64,000 nucleotides of DNA, taken from the NCBI GenBank assembly GCA_963575745.1, contig CAUYUJ010003947.1, forward strand, positions 57,501 through 121,500, read 5' to 3'. Within the stretch, counting starts at the first letter, position 1, and every line of letters begins with the position of its first letter. This DNA comes from Prorocentrum cordatum. Taxonomy: Eukaryota; Sar; Dinophyceae; Prorocentrales; Prorocentraceae. Positions 29,477-41,479 of the stretch are shown one piece after another. The position numbers were made by a program, and so were the translations under genes. The notes beneath the pieces are model-generated. The model saw nothing but the letters and a program-made list of their open reading frames with translations, made no database searches and was not told where the DNA came from.

Positions 29477-29604
29477 GGGAGTGACCTTTCGCTGGAGTGA
29501 TCTTTTGGTGCGGGCTCGCAGGGGTCCCCCCAGCCCAGGCCCGCACGCTTGGATTTGCCCCCCACCCTCCCCCCCCCCCCCGCGGCCCCCTAAAGCCGCG
29601 CACC
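29477..29604 (+). mobile_element. family C element, truncated copy C4
   Basis: GGGAGTGACCTTTCGCTGGA, then GTGATCTTTTGGTGCGGGCT, matches the left end of C1-C3, and AAAGCCGCGCACC near 29600 matches the start of their right end. The terminal GGTCAYTCT part is missing. Confidence 0.55.
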
Positions 29605-30112
29605 GGCCCGGCCTTCCCCTCTCTTCCGCTGCTCCTTAACACGATGGGGTCTTTTTGGCAGTTCCAGGTCCGCTATGACACGCGCCCGCGGATGGAAAGA
29701 AAATCAGCGGGATGGGAAGCGACGGGTGGAAGGCGGAGGATGTCAGGCGTGCCGCGAGCGCACCCTATAGCTTGTCCGCTGCCCCTCTCCTTTCCCCCTT
29801 CTCTCCCCATACCAGACCTCCCGGGGGCCGCTTCCACGCCCGGGGCACTGGCAGAGGAGTTGGCCCAAGGGGGTCGAGAGCCCGGCGGGCGAAGAAACGA
29901 CGCCGTCGGAGGTCTTTGGGTTGCCGTCCCTCTTCCCTCCCTGCCCCGACCAGGATGGATGGTTGGGGCCTGGATGGTCCTCGTCCGCCGGGCAGGGCGG
30001 GACACGTAGCCCCCCTCAGTTGCGGATGACTGTGAGGGGGCGGCGGGGACGTTGGCAGCCTGCAAGGCTCTGAAGAAGCCCGCCGCAGGCGCCGATTTTT
30101 TCGTTGAAGCAA
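29605..30112. other. no recognisable gene
   Basis: GC-rich; frames are open on both strands without domains. Confidence 0.35.
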
Positions 30113-30342
30113 AGTGGGTGTGTCGCGGGTGGGTCGCGGGTGGGTCGCGGGTGGGTCGCGGAGTGGGTCGCGGGTTGGGTCGCGGAGTGGATCGCGGGGT
30201 GGGTGGGTCGCAGATGGGTCGCGTGCGGGTCGCGGGGTGGGTCGCGTGCGGGTCGCGGGGTGGGTCGCGGGTGGGTCGCGGGGTCGGTCGCGTGCGGGCC
30301 GCGGGGTGGGTCGCGGGTGGGTCGCGGGTGGGTCGCGGGGGA

Positions 30343-30378
<36 letters not shown>

Positions 30379-30472
30379 AACAACAACAACAAACAGAATC
30401 CGCGCCGCGGAGTCCCACTTCAGCTACGCACCCAGGGACAGTGAGTGACCGTTCGGCCCCCTCACTCTGACA
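30113..30472 (+). repeat. composite repeat L, copy 1: GGGTCGCGGGT minisatellite plus (GAC)n/(ACA)n
   Basis: Units of 10-16 bp built on GGGTCGCGGGTG (30117-30345) are followed by GAC triplets, then ACA triplets (to 30392), then a unique tail with GGACAGTGAGTGACCGTTCG. The same order occurs inverted at 46515-46700. Confidence 0.75.
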
Positions 30473-30569
30473 GAAGTACTGCCGCAGCTGATGTTAGAGC
30501 TCTATGCTCCACGCTCGCAGCCCCTCCAGCAATTGAGGGGCCCCGGACGGCGCTGCGGGGCTTGACGCC

Positions 30570-30670
30570 TCCCTCCTCCCCCTCCTCCTCCTCCCCCTCC
30601 TCCTCCTCCTCCTCCTCCTCCTCCTCCTCCTCCTCCTCCTCCTCCTCCCCCTCCTCCTCCTCCTCATCCT
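30570..30670. repeat. (CTC)n array
   Basis: CTC triplets with CCCC interruptions. It ends at TGCCGCCATTTTGGTCTG. Confidence 0.95.
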
Positions 30671-31081
30671 GCCGCCATTTTGGTCTGTGCGAGGGCCCCC
30701 CGAACTCTCGGTGCCCCTTCCCCGGGGGCTGGCTCTTCATCCCACGGCGCCGAGGCCCGCAGCCAGCCCCCCAGAGTCTTGAGAATGGCGACAGGCCGAC
30801 CGCCTCGATCTACTCGATTCGGAGGAGGAGAAGGCACCCATACCTCTACCCTCGGAGGAGGAGAAGGTACCCACACTCGACCCTCGGAGGAGGAGAAGAG
30901 GGTACCCATACCTCTACCCCTCGGCCGTTTTCCCCTTTCTGGGCCTCCTGGGAGGCCCTCGATGCCACCGCTGGATTCGCCTCGACATTCCGGTAAGAAC
31001 GCACCCCGGGAGAGGTTTGGGCCCATCCCCCCCTCACCTCGGGCGGGGACAAGTAGGACCGAGGTTGGAGGTTGGGGGGTT
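30671..31081. other. unassigned, with short GGAGGAGAAGGNACCCA repeats
   Basis: Three units of about 40-45 bp around GGAGGAGAAGGCACCCATAC occur at 30822-30920. No gene recognised. Confidence 0.4.
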
Positions 31082-31158
31082 GGAACGGAAGTGACCCCTG
31101 AGAAATCGGTTTCGGTTTCGGTTCGTGTCGTGCGTGCGGACGAGGCGAAGCTGCGTGA
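31082..31158 (+). repeat. dispersed repeat I, copy 2
   Basis: TGGAACGGAAGTGACC, GAAATCGGTTTCGGTTTCG and GAGGCGAAGCTGCGTG; an inverted relative of 24440-24526. Confidence 0.65.
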
Positions 31159-31224
31159 GTTCCTGCACTGGTAGGGGCCATCTATTGCCAAAAGGGCCGC
31201 ACCCCCCCCCCGGAGCGCCGCGCG

Positions 31225-31510
31225 TGGCTCCCAGTTGTCTCGGCGGTTGTCCCCCCGATGGTTGTGGGTGTCCCGATGGTTATCCCGGTGGTTGCCCCGA
31301 TGGTTGTCCCGATGGTTGTGGCTGTACCGATGGTTGTCCCGATGGTTGCCCCGGCGATGGTCCCGTTGGTTGTTCCATTGGTTGTCCCGATAGTTAATCA
31401 TCCCGATGGTTAATTATCCCGATGGTTGTTTCGATGATTGTCCCAATCGTTGACAGGTAGACAGAAAAAAATCATTAGATGTTGGCCCGATGGTTGACCC
31501 GATGGCTGAG
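31225..31510 (+). repeat. GATGGTTGTCCC minisatellite
   Basis: About 18 units of 12 bp (CCCGATGGTTGT and variants), decaying towards the right. It is open in frame because the unit is a multiple of three. Confidence 0.9.
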
Positions 31511-31845
31511 ATATAGATAGACATAGATATATATATATACATAAATGTATATGTCGCTAGATATGTACATATAGCGATATGGCTATACATAGACAGAGAG
31601 GGATGGATGGATCTATATATATATATACAGAGAGATGTATATATATTGAGTTATATATATGTATGTCGAGAGATGTGAAGATATGTTTATATGTACAGAG
31701 AGAAGCATATATATATATATATATACAGATTGATGTGTTGATTGATTGATAGACTGATAGACTGATAGATAGATGTTCATAGAGGGTTGTCCCGGATAGA
31801 TAATTAGATAGACAGGTCGATAGATAGATGGGAAGATGCGCGCGA
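31511..31845. repeat. AT-rich TATA/TAGA/GATA repeat tract
   Basis: TATATA, ATAGATAG and GATTGATTGATAGA repeats. It is the most AT-rich part of the window. Frames here are artefacts. Confidence 0.85.
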
Positions 31846-31960
31846 CAATAGGAAAGTTGAAGAAACCACCAAAGACCCAAGAGCCATCGCAAATCGACCG
31901 CCTCCCCCTTCCCCCCCCAACCTCCTTATCGCCCATAGGGTGGTCCCGCCGGTATATCGT

Positions 31961-32060
31961 CCCAGAGCGTTCCAGAACGCTCTCAGAGCGTTCCAGAACG
32001 CGCTGGAACGGCCGCGGCGCCCGATGTATCCTCTCGAGCCGCTGGATCTCAGAGATCCCC
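31961..32060 (+). repeat. dispersed repeat G, copy 2
   Basis: CAGAGCGTTCCAGAACGCTC repeated twice, then GGCGCCCGATG and GCTGGATCTCAGAGA, as in 6781-6910. Confidence 0.6.
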
Positions 32061-32935
32061 GATGTGTCCCGTGCTTGGTTTCGTTTTACTGGGACCCTCC
32101 AACCCTCCCTGTCACGCGCCGAAATTGGCGACTGCAGACACAAAAAACGGACCCCGCGGGCCTCGCTTCGCGCGCCGATCAACATTGAAAACTTGCGTTT
32201 GGTCTCGAGGAGGGTTGCAGGAGTCAGGGGGGAACTTAAGTGGCGTTGCGTGGTCGTCACACAGCACCGGGCTGTACCGACAGCGCGAAGAACGCTACAT
32301 ACGTTTAACACACATTGCTGCAACAAACACGTTTCAAGTATCGCGCTATGAGGGCAAATCGGCAGGGCAGTCTTCGGTCTCATAGTGTGAGGTCAATGAC
32401 CTTAGTTCGCTCAATACGATGGATATTTTGTCACGAACCCGACAGTGTTGTTCCAGCTGGTTCCGACGGTACGTATTCATCACAAGTATAGATGGGCATG
32501 TTGCCGAAGGCGATGTCGATAGATTGTGTTTCGAAGATTATGACCAGTCACCATATTGATATCCATGGTCCTTCATGTCTTCTGGAACGCCCAGACGTGG
32601 CATGGGGCACGGAGGTATGCTTTCCGTTGTGACCCCAGCTTGACCTTTCGGAGCTGATTGGTCAAGAAAAGAAATTGCTGTAGCGGTTGGTTTTCATGCT
32701 CTGGCATATTTTAGACGCGAATTTCTGGAGATCCGCGCGGATGTCTGAAATCGGAGTTGGGCGCCTCCTTGGCGCGCGGAGTGCGCCGCGTCGGGGGCGG
32801 CGATCCAAGAAATCCGCGCGGAGCTCCGACAGGTTATGCTTGCCTTTTTTTCCGATTCTTCACGATTCCATTCCCCCGTCTGGCTGCCTGCCAGCAGGGG
32901 GAAGGGATGGTCGGACGCAGGGGAGAGGGGAGGAG
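32061..32935. other. no recognisable gene
   Basis: Mixed-composition DNA. Short duplicated GATCCGCGCGGA / AATCCGCGCGGAGC words occur at 32731 and 32809. Confidence 0.35.
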
Positions 32936-32974
32936 GGGAAGGAGGAGGAGGAGGAGGAGGAGGAGGAGGAGGAG
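32936..32974. repeat. (GAG)n array
   Basis: Short run of GGA triplets ending before GGCCGTCGGGG. Confidence 0.9.
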
Positions 32975-33229
32975 GGCCGTCGGGGTGAGGCGCTGCCAAG
33001 ACGGAAAGCACCAAACCTGACCAAAGCCCGCGGCGTCGCTGCGAACGGGCCGCAGGCCCGGCAGGCCTGGCTTCCGCGACGGCGTCGCTGCGGAGGGCCG
33101 TCATGGGGCGGCCACCATCTCCAGGGAGCCCGCACCTCGGCCCTTCGGCCGCGGAGAGGATGCGACCAACGGTCCCCCGTCCGCGTGGCCCGGCGGGGGG
33201 GGGCGCCGTGTTAACAGGCGCCGTGACTA
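32975..33229. other. unassigned GC-rich DNA between arrays
   Basis: Coding-like composition on both strands (minus: GRILSAAEGPRCGLPGDGGR), but no domain recognised. Confidence 0.25.
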
Positions 33230-33266
33230 GCATCATCATGATCATCATCATCATCATCATCAGCAT

Positions 33267-33297
<31 letters not shown>

Positions 33298-33374
33298 AGC
33301 AGCATCAGCATCATCAGCATCATCAGCATCTGCATTTGCCTCTGCATCTGCATCTGAAACAGCATCTGCATCAT

Positions 33375-33415
<41 letters not shown>

Positions 33416-33527
33416 GCATCAGCATCATCATCATCAGCAGCATCATCATCAGCACCATCATCAGCATCATCATTACCTGCATTTGCCTCTGCATATGCAT
33501 CTGCATCTGCATCATCATCATCAGCAG

Positions 33528-33584
<57 letters not shown>

Positions 33585-33860
33585 TATCATTATCATCATC
33601 ATCGTCATCATCATCATCAGCCGCATCAGCATCATCATTGTCATCGTCGCCGTTATCGTCGTCGGCATCGTCGTTGCCGCCGTCATCACCATCACCACCA
33701 CCACCATCATCATCATCATCAGCATCATCGTCATCATCATCAGCATTACCATCATCATCATCATCATCAGCATCATCATTGCCATCATCATCGTCATCAT
33801 CATCATCACCATCATCATCATCAGCATCATCATCGTCATCATCATCATCATCGCTGTCCT
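33230..33860. repeat. (CAT)n/(CAG)n/(CTG-CAT) array
   Basis: CAT triplets with CAG blocks (33283-33303, 33392-33420) and a duplicated TTGCCTCTGCATCTGCATCT motif (about 33335 and 33483). Poly-His and poly-Met frames are artefacts. Confidence 0.95.
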
Positions 33861-33964
33861 CCTCCCCTCCTCCTCATTCCCTCGCCACTCCTCCACCCCG
33901 CCCTGCGCCACCGTGCCCCCAGCCCCTCCGCCCGAGGAGGCGGGGAACGTGCTGTGCGTGAACG

Positions 33965-34445
33965 CGGCGATGGCCAACGACGGACCTCCCGGGAGGGAAC
34001 GGAAGGCCCGTTCAATCAGGAGGACCGACACATTGGTACGGGAACAATGGGCACAAAGACCGACAGCGGTTCCTGTGCATTTTGAGCCGGGTTCGTTGTC
34101 GGCGTCGCCGCGGCGATGGCGAACGACGGACTTCCGGGGAGGGAACGGAAGGCCCGTCCAATCGGGAGGACCGATACAGGCCTCGGAAGAAAGCAGCGAA
34201 CATTCATGCCGCATTCATCTGTCAATGCCCACCCCAATGATCTTGGCGGTGGGTTGAATGAGCTGCACATCGACCGCAGTCTTCCCGCGCGTGCCAACTT
34301 TGAGTTTGGGGGAGCGGGGGAGTGTCTACTAGTTGTTTCCCTCTACCGTTTGGGTACGGAAACAATGGGCACAAAGACCGACAGCGGTTCCTGTCCATTT
34401 GGAACCGGATTCGTTGTGGGCGTCGCCGCGGGCGTTGTCCATCTG
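33965..34445 (+). repeat. duplicated two-part repeat
   Basis: Part one (GCGATGGCCAACGACGGACC, then GGGAGGGAACGGAAGGCCCG) occurs at 33967 and 34113. Part two (ACAATGGGCACAAAGACCGA, then AGCGGTTCCTGT) occurs at 34044 and 34364. The copies are nearly identical, giving a partly separated tandem duplication. Protein coding is not supported. Confidence 0.75.
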
Positions 34446-34999
34446 AAGCAATAGGTCGGTTGCTCAACAGCGGCCGCTGTCGGCTTGGGAGAACATGTGC
34501 TGCCGGGCATCGTACCCATTTGTTCGGTGCTCATTTCGGGCGGGTCCATCCAAAGCCCCAGAAACCAGGGCCTTGCAGGCCAGGATTTTGCCAGATCCCC
34601 GCAGAGAAGACGAAGAGTGTGGAATATGTGTCGACCACTGTTGCAGTTTCCTCGGATTTACAGACGCGGTGGTTTATCAAAAAGTCCCTGTTTACAAAGA
34701 CTCGACCTTGCCTTCAAGACAACGCGGGCGGGCCGCCAGACCCGCCAGCGCGGCGAAAGGAGGGATGTATGGGGACGAGGAGGACTTGCTGCCGGAGTTA
34801 CCGCGGACGTTGTCCACAGAGCGGAGTTGACGAGCCAGATTGTTTTGGCGACCTTGTCAAAGGTGAGGAAGAGGCGGAGGAAATAGAAAGGAAAGCAGGG
34901 GCGAAGAAGAAACAAGGGGATGAAGACGACGGAGGAGGAAAAACACGATTGCGACGGCGGCGGTAACGACAGCGGGAGTGAACAATATAGGCTTTGTCA
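34446..34999. other. no recognisable gene
   Basis: Mixed sequence with several overlapping short frames and a purine-rich end (34860-34960). Confidence 0.35.
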
Positions 35000-35490
35000 G
35001 ACCTTTGGTTCTGGGAGGCTTCTGGAAGCTTCTTGGAGCCAATGTTTTGCCTTCATGGAGCCATCTCGGGATGTGTTATACCATCTTGGAGCCATCTAAG
35101 GGCTATCTTGGAGCTATCTTGAGCCCTCTTGGAGCTATCTTGGAGCCCCCTTGGGGGTCTCTCGGGGCCCTCTTGGGACCATCTTGGACGGCGTCGATCA
35201 AAGAGGGGGGGTCTTCATTAGGGCAGCCCCTTTTGAGCCCTAACGTCGCCTCTTGGGCGCTCTTGGGCGCTCTTGGCGCCGTTTTGCAGCCATAGTGAGG
35301 CCTCGGAATGTCATTTGAAGCGGACAAGAGAGAAGGGAAAAATCATATGTTTTCCAAAGGTTTGGGAACCGTCTTGGGGCATCTTCGAGCATCTTGGAAG
35401 CCATACTGAATTATCGTCGGAAACATTGAGCCATCTCGAAGATCATCTTAAGCTATCTGGGGCCATAATGGGTCATCTTGAGCCAGATTG
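35000..35490 (+). repeat. degenerate CTTGGAGCCATCTTGG repeat, locus 2
   Basis: CTTGGAGCCATCT, CTTGGAGCTATCT and CTTGGGGCATCTTCGAGC variants recur about every 15-25 bp. Same family as the 10499, 43570, 44985 and 49985 loci. Confidence 0.7.
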
Positions 35491-36395
35491 GACGCTCCAG
35501 TCGGTCGCGCCCCCTGAGGGGGAAGAAGGGGGTTGGAAGAAGAAATGCCCCAAACCACCTCCGCCCAGCGTGCTGGTGCGAGTAAGCTTGAGGTCAGCTG
35601 TGGCTGCAACTGCTGACCCCACGCTGCTGCAGCCGTCGGCGAGCTCCGAAGGACCCTCGGCCCCGCTGCCCCGTCCCCCGCATCCCCAAGCTGGTTGACA
35701 CGTCTGGCCGTTGCCTCGACCTTCGCCAGGCGCTTATTCTGCCCAGCCACGCTCCTGCGCACACTGTCTGAGCTGGCCATCGCCTGTGTCGCCGGCCCGC
35801 TTGGACTCCAGGACGGCCGCCAGCTCCGCGTTGCCTGTGACCCAGCCAGCACTGTCCCAGTTGGCACGAAGATTGGGAGCCTGCGATCCGTCAGCTCCAA
35901 GGCGCCTGGCAAGTGCTCACCAACGAGCTTGATCGTGCCCAGCGCCCGCAGCAGCGCCCATCAGCGACTGAGCACGCACATGGGGAAACCCTCGCGCCTG
36001 CTCGAGCAGCAGCGTGTGCACCATCCGCTTCGCCAGGCCAAGCACGCACGAGCAACTCGCACCGACGGTGCCGTTGGCCCTGGTCACGATCGACTGCGCA
36101 CCTGTGAACTTCGCACGCCTGGGATGACGATAGGCGCAGCACAGCGCCTTCAGCAGCGGCAGAGGCGAGCGCGTGGCCCACACCTCCCGCTGCAGGAAAG
36201 CGTGAGACACGTGCTCGCAAGACGTTGCCATGGTCGAGGTCGGCCGTCCCAGCCGCCCTGCCGTCGCCGGCGTGCTGAGTGAAGAACGCCGCCAGCAAGT
36301 TCTGGACACGACCCGCTCTGTCGCGCCTATTGATCGCATCACCCCAGTAGAAGTTGCAGCTGGGACACCTGCCCCAGGCGCACGTGCACGCGACA
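35491..36395. other. no recognisable gene
   Basis: Two long frames (35695-36282 plus; 35891-36298 minus) overlap; neither shows a domain. Confidence 0.3.
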
Positions 36396-36431
36396 TGGGA
36401 CGATGATGATGGAGATGACGATGAAGATGAC

Positions 36432-36473
<42 letters not shown>

Positions 36474-36660
36474 CATGATCATGATCATGATCATGATCAT
36501 GATCATGATCATGATCATGATCATGATCATGATGATGATCATGATCATGATGATGATGTTGATGTTGATGTTGATGATGATGATGGTGATGGTGATGGTG
36601 ATGGTGATGGTGATGGTGATGGTGATGGTGATGATGATGATGATGATGAGGAGGAGGAGG
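36396..36660. repeat. (GAT)n, (GATCAT)n and (GGTGAT)n array
   Basis: Three successive related arrays: GAT triplets, the self-complementary hexamer ATGATC (about 36470-36550), and GGTGAT hexamers (36583-36635). Confidence 0.95.
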
Positions 36661-36799
36661 AGGAGGAAGAGAAACAGTAGGAGGGAGTAGGGTCGGAAAT
36701 GTGCATTTTGGCATGTGCACGTACGTCTGGCCGCAGCGTTCATACCACAACATAAGAACACAGTGCTGCTAGATTCCGCCGCGGCGTGATGGAGTGCCT

Positions 36800-38080
36800 T
36801 CCCACATCCTTCCCTCGCTCCCTCCCCTCGCCCTCCCTCCCTCCTGCCCATCCTTCGCTCCCTCCATCCACCCATCGACCCCTTCCCCGATTACCTCCCT
36901 CCCTCCCCGCACTCCCCGTTCCCTGTCTTCGTCGCCGGTCCGCCTTTCCCTTTTCCCCCTTCCATGCATTCCTGTTCCCCTACTTCTCCCTACATCCACG
37001 CCCCCCCCCCCGCCCCACCCCTTCCCGCCCACTCTCTCTCTCTCTCTCTCTTTATCACGTCCCCCTCTCCCCAGCACCTCTTCATCCTCACCCTTCCACT
37101 TCCTCGTCCTCCTCCTCCTCCCCTTCCTCCGCTTCCTCCTCCTCATCTTCCTCCTTCTCCTCCTCGTCATCACCATCATCATCAACATCATCAACATCAT
37201 CATCATCATCATCATCGTCGTCATCGTCGTCGTCCTCGTCATCAGCATCCTCCTCATCAGCATCATCAGCATCATCATTATCCGCATCAGCAGCATCATC
37301 AGCATCACCATCATAATCACCACCAGCATCATCACCACCAACATCATCATCAACATCAGCATCAGCATCATCATCATCAGCATACTTGACTTCAACATTA
37401 ACACCACCACCACCATCATCATTCACATCATCATGATCATGTGTGTCTTCATCGGTGTCGTTCTCCCCGTCGGCATAGTCATTGTCACCATCAGCATCGT
37501 CAGCACCACCACCATCATCATAATCATCCCCACCTTCCTAAGAATCATCGTCATCACCACCAGCGTCACCATTGCCATCACCATCACCGTAATCAGCATC
37601 ATCGTCATCATCAGCAGCATCACCACCATCACCATCATCATCATAAGCACTATCAGCAGCAACAGCATCATCATCATCATCGTTGTCCCCCCATTCTTCC
37701 CTCCATCCGTCTACTTATCCTTCTCCTCCCCCTCCTCGTCCACTTCCTCCTCTTCGTCCTCCTCCTCCTCCACCTCCTCCTCCTTCTCCTCTTCTCCCTC
37801 CTCCTCGTAATGTTCCCGTGTCCTTCCTCCCCTTTTCTCCTGCTCCTCGTCCTCCTCCTCCTCCTCTTCCTGCTACTTATCCTGCTCCTCCTCCTCCTCC
37901 TCCTCCTTTTCCTCTTTGTCCTTGTCCTCCTCCTCATCCTATCCTTCTCCTCATCATTCTCCCCCCTCCTCCCTCATCCTGGCCCTCTCTCTCTTTCTCC
38001 GTCTCTCCCTCCCCCAGTGCACCCCTCCCCACGTCTCTTCCTCCTTTGATCCACCCTCACTCCAGGAGTCGCCTGCAAGC
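36800..38080. repeat. pyrimidine-rich tract with CTC, CAT and CT arrays
   Basis: CCCTCC-type DNA (36800-37075, including CT at 37031-37055), CTC (37095-37165), CAT/CAC (37165-37690), then CTC again (37695-37990). Strong strand bias for 1.2 kb. Confidence 0.9.
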
Positions 38081-38199
38081 TGTCGCGCCCACCCATCGAG
38101 ATCGACCTGGACCTGGGGGCGACTGGCGGACCCGGATCTTCTGAAAGCCGAGGGCGGAGCGGAAGGGAAAGGAGGGGAGGGCAGGGGGAGGAGGAAGAG

Positions 38200-38825
38200 G
38201 AGGAGGAGGAGGACCAGTGCAAACCCACGATTCAAGGATATTGCAATAAACCTTCCCTCCAAGCTCCTTCGCCAGAGGCCCCCGCAAGGATGCATTTTCA
38301 CTCAGGGAAGTACCCCGTTAGAAGACAATCGTTTGAAAATACTGAACTGTGCCAGAACACCCTTCTCGAGATTTCAACCAAGCGAATCACCGTTACTGCT
38401 ACGTTGCGAAGATCCTCAGTCGTGCCAGGATACCAGTCCTGGGATTTCAACACCGCGAATCGACGTAACTGTTGCGCCCTGACAATTCGACACTTTGCCA
38501 AAACTTCATTTCTGGTGCGTTAATCATGAGAACCCCTGAAACTGCTGTACGTTATTGACACGAATGTGCGCAGCGCTAGAGCGAGAACCACATTTGAAAA
38601 GGACCAGCCCTCATCCGCGAAGTGATTGCAGCTTTCAAGACGAATGCGCGCGGCGCTGAGGCGAGAGCCACATGTTGAAAACCACCCGCACTCCATCCGC
38701 GAAACTCTCACAAACTCTGAAATAACGAATGCGCGCGGCGCTAAAGCGAGAGCCACATGTTCAGAACGGCCCGCCCTCCATCCGTGAAGTTCTTGCAACT
38801 GTGTAAGACGAGTGCGCGCGGCGTT
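38200..38825 (+). repeat. satellite block M, copy 1
   Basis: It opens GAGGAGGACCAGTGCAAACC. Next come about three diverged units of 70-75 bp containing GTGCCAG and GGGATTTCAACACCGCGAAT (38345-38510). Then come three diverged 80-86-bp units with GCGCGGCGCT, GCGAGAGCCACATGTTGAAA and CATCCGCGAA (38560-38825). The same two-part order, with the same opening, is found at 51004-51785. Confidence 0.8.
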
Positions 38826-38934
38826 TTTGCTTTCGTCGCGACGCGGCAGAGGCGATCCGCTCGCGCGTGGAGCAAGCCCAGGACGCCGCGCGGCATCCAA
38901 ACGATGAGAAAGAAAAGGCTCGACGCCAACAGTA

Positions 38935-39170
38935 TGAACACCAGTGCTTTGGACATTGCCCAAGTTAACGATGACGACAATGCAAATTGGGATACGAATG
39001 GAGACGGCACGGTTTAATACGACGAGGTAGGTAGTTGGTTGCTTTGGACTGCGGAAAGTGAGACCGAGAAAAGCAACGCGAACGACGCTAACGAAGGGAG
39101 GGGTAGGAGCGAAGGACCCATGCGCTGCGGGTGTGGAAATTACGGGCACATGGCCAAGGACAAAAGGAGC
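38935..39170 (+). pseudogene. copia gag remnant
   Basis: The frame NTSALDIAQVNDDDN leads to a stop at 39015-39017. It is followed in another frame by MRCGCGNYGHMAKDKRS, a CCHC zinc knuckle whose first Cys spacing and last Cys (now Lys) are lost. Gag function would be abolished. Confidence 0.55.
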
Positions 39171-40675
39171 CGTCAAAGTAAAAGGAGGCAGAAAATGAGA
39201 ATACAAAGGATTCAGGGGTTGCCGCGGATTGCAAGCGGGAGATTCCAAAGCGGGGCATCAAGGCACCAAGGGTTACGCGGGGAGCCACACAGAGGAAGGT
39301 TACAGAGTTCACCCCCCCAGGAGGTTACCAAAGGAGCCAAGCCCCAGGCTGGAAAGGAGGAGGCAAGGGAGGAATTGCGCCGACCAGTGGAAGGTAGCGC
39401 TACACATGCGGAGAAAAGTGTCACATTCAGCCCGCTGCCCCAGGAATACCAATGAGGTTTACTCCAGGTCCAGGGGGGAGGGGGGCAGGAAGCCCAGGAG
39501 AGCCGCCGCACATGTCAGGACAATATCTTCCAGGGCCAGGGTAGCACAGCGCCGAGCGGGGCGGAGTCGCCGACAAGGGCGGGGGCGCTAGCGAACCCAC
39601 AACGCAGGAGCCACCTAGGGGGTCACAGGCATGGGGGACGCAGCAGCAGGTCGCGAAGAGGAGGAACTGGAAGCCGGGCTAGGGACCAACAGGAAGCACG
39701 CATTGCATGAGTGCGACATCAATTGCAAGCATAACACCAACTGGGACAATTGAATTTCGGAGTGTATCACGCAGGAGAAAGTTGGATGCAAAACTACGCC
39801 GCGCTACACTTGTTCTAGATGGAGGGCCCCAGCAAAGAAGTCAATGAGACACACGTGAAAGACCAGGAAAGTGGGACGGAGACGATTCTTTGCACTGTGG
39901 ATTCAGAAGACCGCAACACAGTTGGACCCCCATAGAAATTCACTTCCGGCGAAACCCAAGGAGGCGCCCAAGAACGCAAACATTAGAGGGCAGCGAATGG
40001 GCTAGTCATCAGAAACCACAGTCAATGGGTCATTGGAAGAAGGAACGAAAGACGGCCCATGGCGAGCGCGCTCGTCCAAGTTGCCGAAGCTTAAAAGTAT
40101 TCGGGCCAGCTCGTGGGATGGTCGAAGCGGGAAATCGCACAGCGCTAGATCGAGACAACGACGGGCGATCTTGCAGTTACATTGAGCACAAGGCAACGGC
40201 GAAGAAGATGACGACCTACGAGAAAAACAGCAATTTCCAGTTCACCCTCCGGGCCCGGAACGGAGCTTCGAGTCGAGAGGGGGCGAAAAGGTAGCAGGGG
40301 CCGGCGAGGAAAGATGTGGAGGTTTCCCAGGCAGGGAAGTTTCATGGCGGACCTGTTACGAGCCCGCAAGCCCCAGTCACAATCAAATCATCATGACTTT
40401 GGCGGACGACTAAGATGGCGAGGATGGGGGCCGCGAGCGAAGTGACGTCGAGGACGCGACCGCGGGGGGAGAGGCTGAAATGCCCAGGGGGGTCACGCGC
40501 GACTTGAGGACGAGCAGTGAGGGAGTCGACTTCCATGACAAAACTCATCTACCACACCAGAGTCGGCGCCCTCACTGCCGAGACAAAGGAGGAGAGCGCA
40601 CAAAGGGGGCATGGAATCACGGAGGCCAGGGCCACGCGCGATCTCAATGCGATTGGGCGAAAAGGGAGATGGTGA

Positions 40676-40910
40676 AGAAGGACGAACACGGAAATCGCAT
40701 TGCGTTAATGCGTTACTGGAGTACCGCGTTAATTTGGATCCGAGTTTCACGTAAGAAGGGAGTGGATCTCCATCCGATCAAGGCGGCGCGGGACATGAGA
40801 TTGCTCATATGTCACAACGGAGTGATTTTCAAAACCGATGACAGGTCATCCATCGCAGCGCTCAAGGAGGCCGCCACGTCTTCATGCGACCGCGACACGC
40901 GATCAAAGGT
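40676..40910 (+). pseudogene. copia integrase-like fragment
   Basis: KKDEHGNRIALMRYWSTA, then RKKGVDLHPIKAARDMRLL and VIFKTDDRSSIAALKEA. The last part resembles the copia integrase segment of form KTDxExSIxALKEA. The surrounding frame (40480-40992) is open, but only this segment is recognisable. Confidence 0.5.
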
Positions 40911-41479
40911 TATCCCCGCCGGAGATCCCTTTAGCAAGCGGCGAAGTCGACAGGGCGACGCGAGTGTTAGAAATGTCAAACCCGGACGTTAAAGAGCGCG
41001 TGAAATTACAAGTGCAAAGTTGAGCCCGGGAAAGAGCATGCACTTATACGTTGACTGGCTGCTCGCGCATCCCCCCCCCCATCGACAAGCGCGCCACTGT
41101 CGCGGGCGTAAAATCGGCTCGTGAGAGTTGACGCGGGTGCAAATTCAACGAGGCGTTGCCTGAGGTTGGGGGATAGGCCGCGCATCTGAAGACCCTCCCT
41201 GAGAGGGGACGCAGCGACCCCAGCGCAAGATGAGAAAGTCAAACATTCTTGGGAAAGCACGAAGCAGGCCAGGAGCCCATGATCGGCGCATGGGACGGGG
41301 CCATCAAATCCAAAGAATTCTGGCATAAGGAAGAGAAGGGGAGATATACAACCTAGAAGAGATCACCGCCATGCGAGGGTTACTTTGGCAACCAGATCCT
41401 AACATACTTGGAATGAACGTTGCAGCAAGGTCGACATTACCCATGGCGGCGGGCAGACACCGATTACGCAAGGTGCAAG

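Noticed and set aside
27223-29642. Very long His/Thr-rich or Cys/Val-rich proteins
   Set aside because: They are translations of a (GT)n tract, open in several frames on both strands.
30674-30692. Second DinoSL relic (GCCATTTTGG after a CTC array)
   Set aside because: Only about ten consecutive bases match and the 3' part (CTCAAG) is absent; no cDNA-like sequence follows.
33336-34085. His-rich 249-residue protein
   Set aside because: The His part is a CAT array; the tail overlaps a duplicated non-coding segment.
38950-39030. EF-hand calcium-binding loop (DTNGDGTV, stop, YDE)
   Set aside because: The 12-position spacing fits an EF-hand apart from the stop, but the context (DIAQV before, a CCHC knuckle after, copia RNase H downstream) fits copia gag better; the EF-hand match is probably chance.
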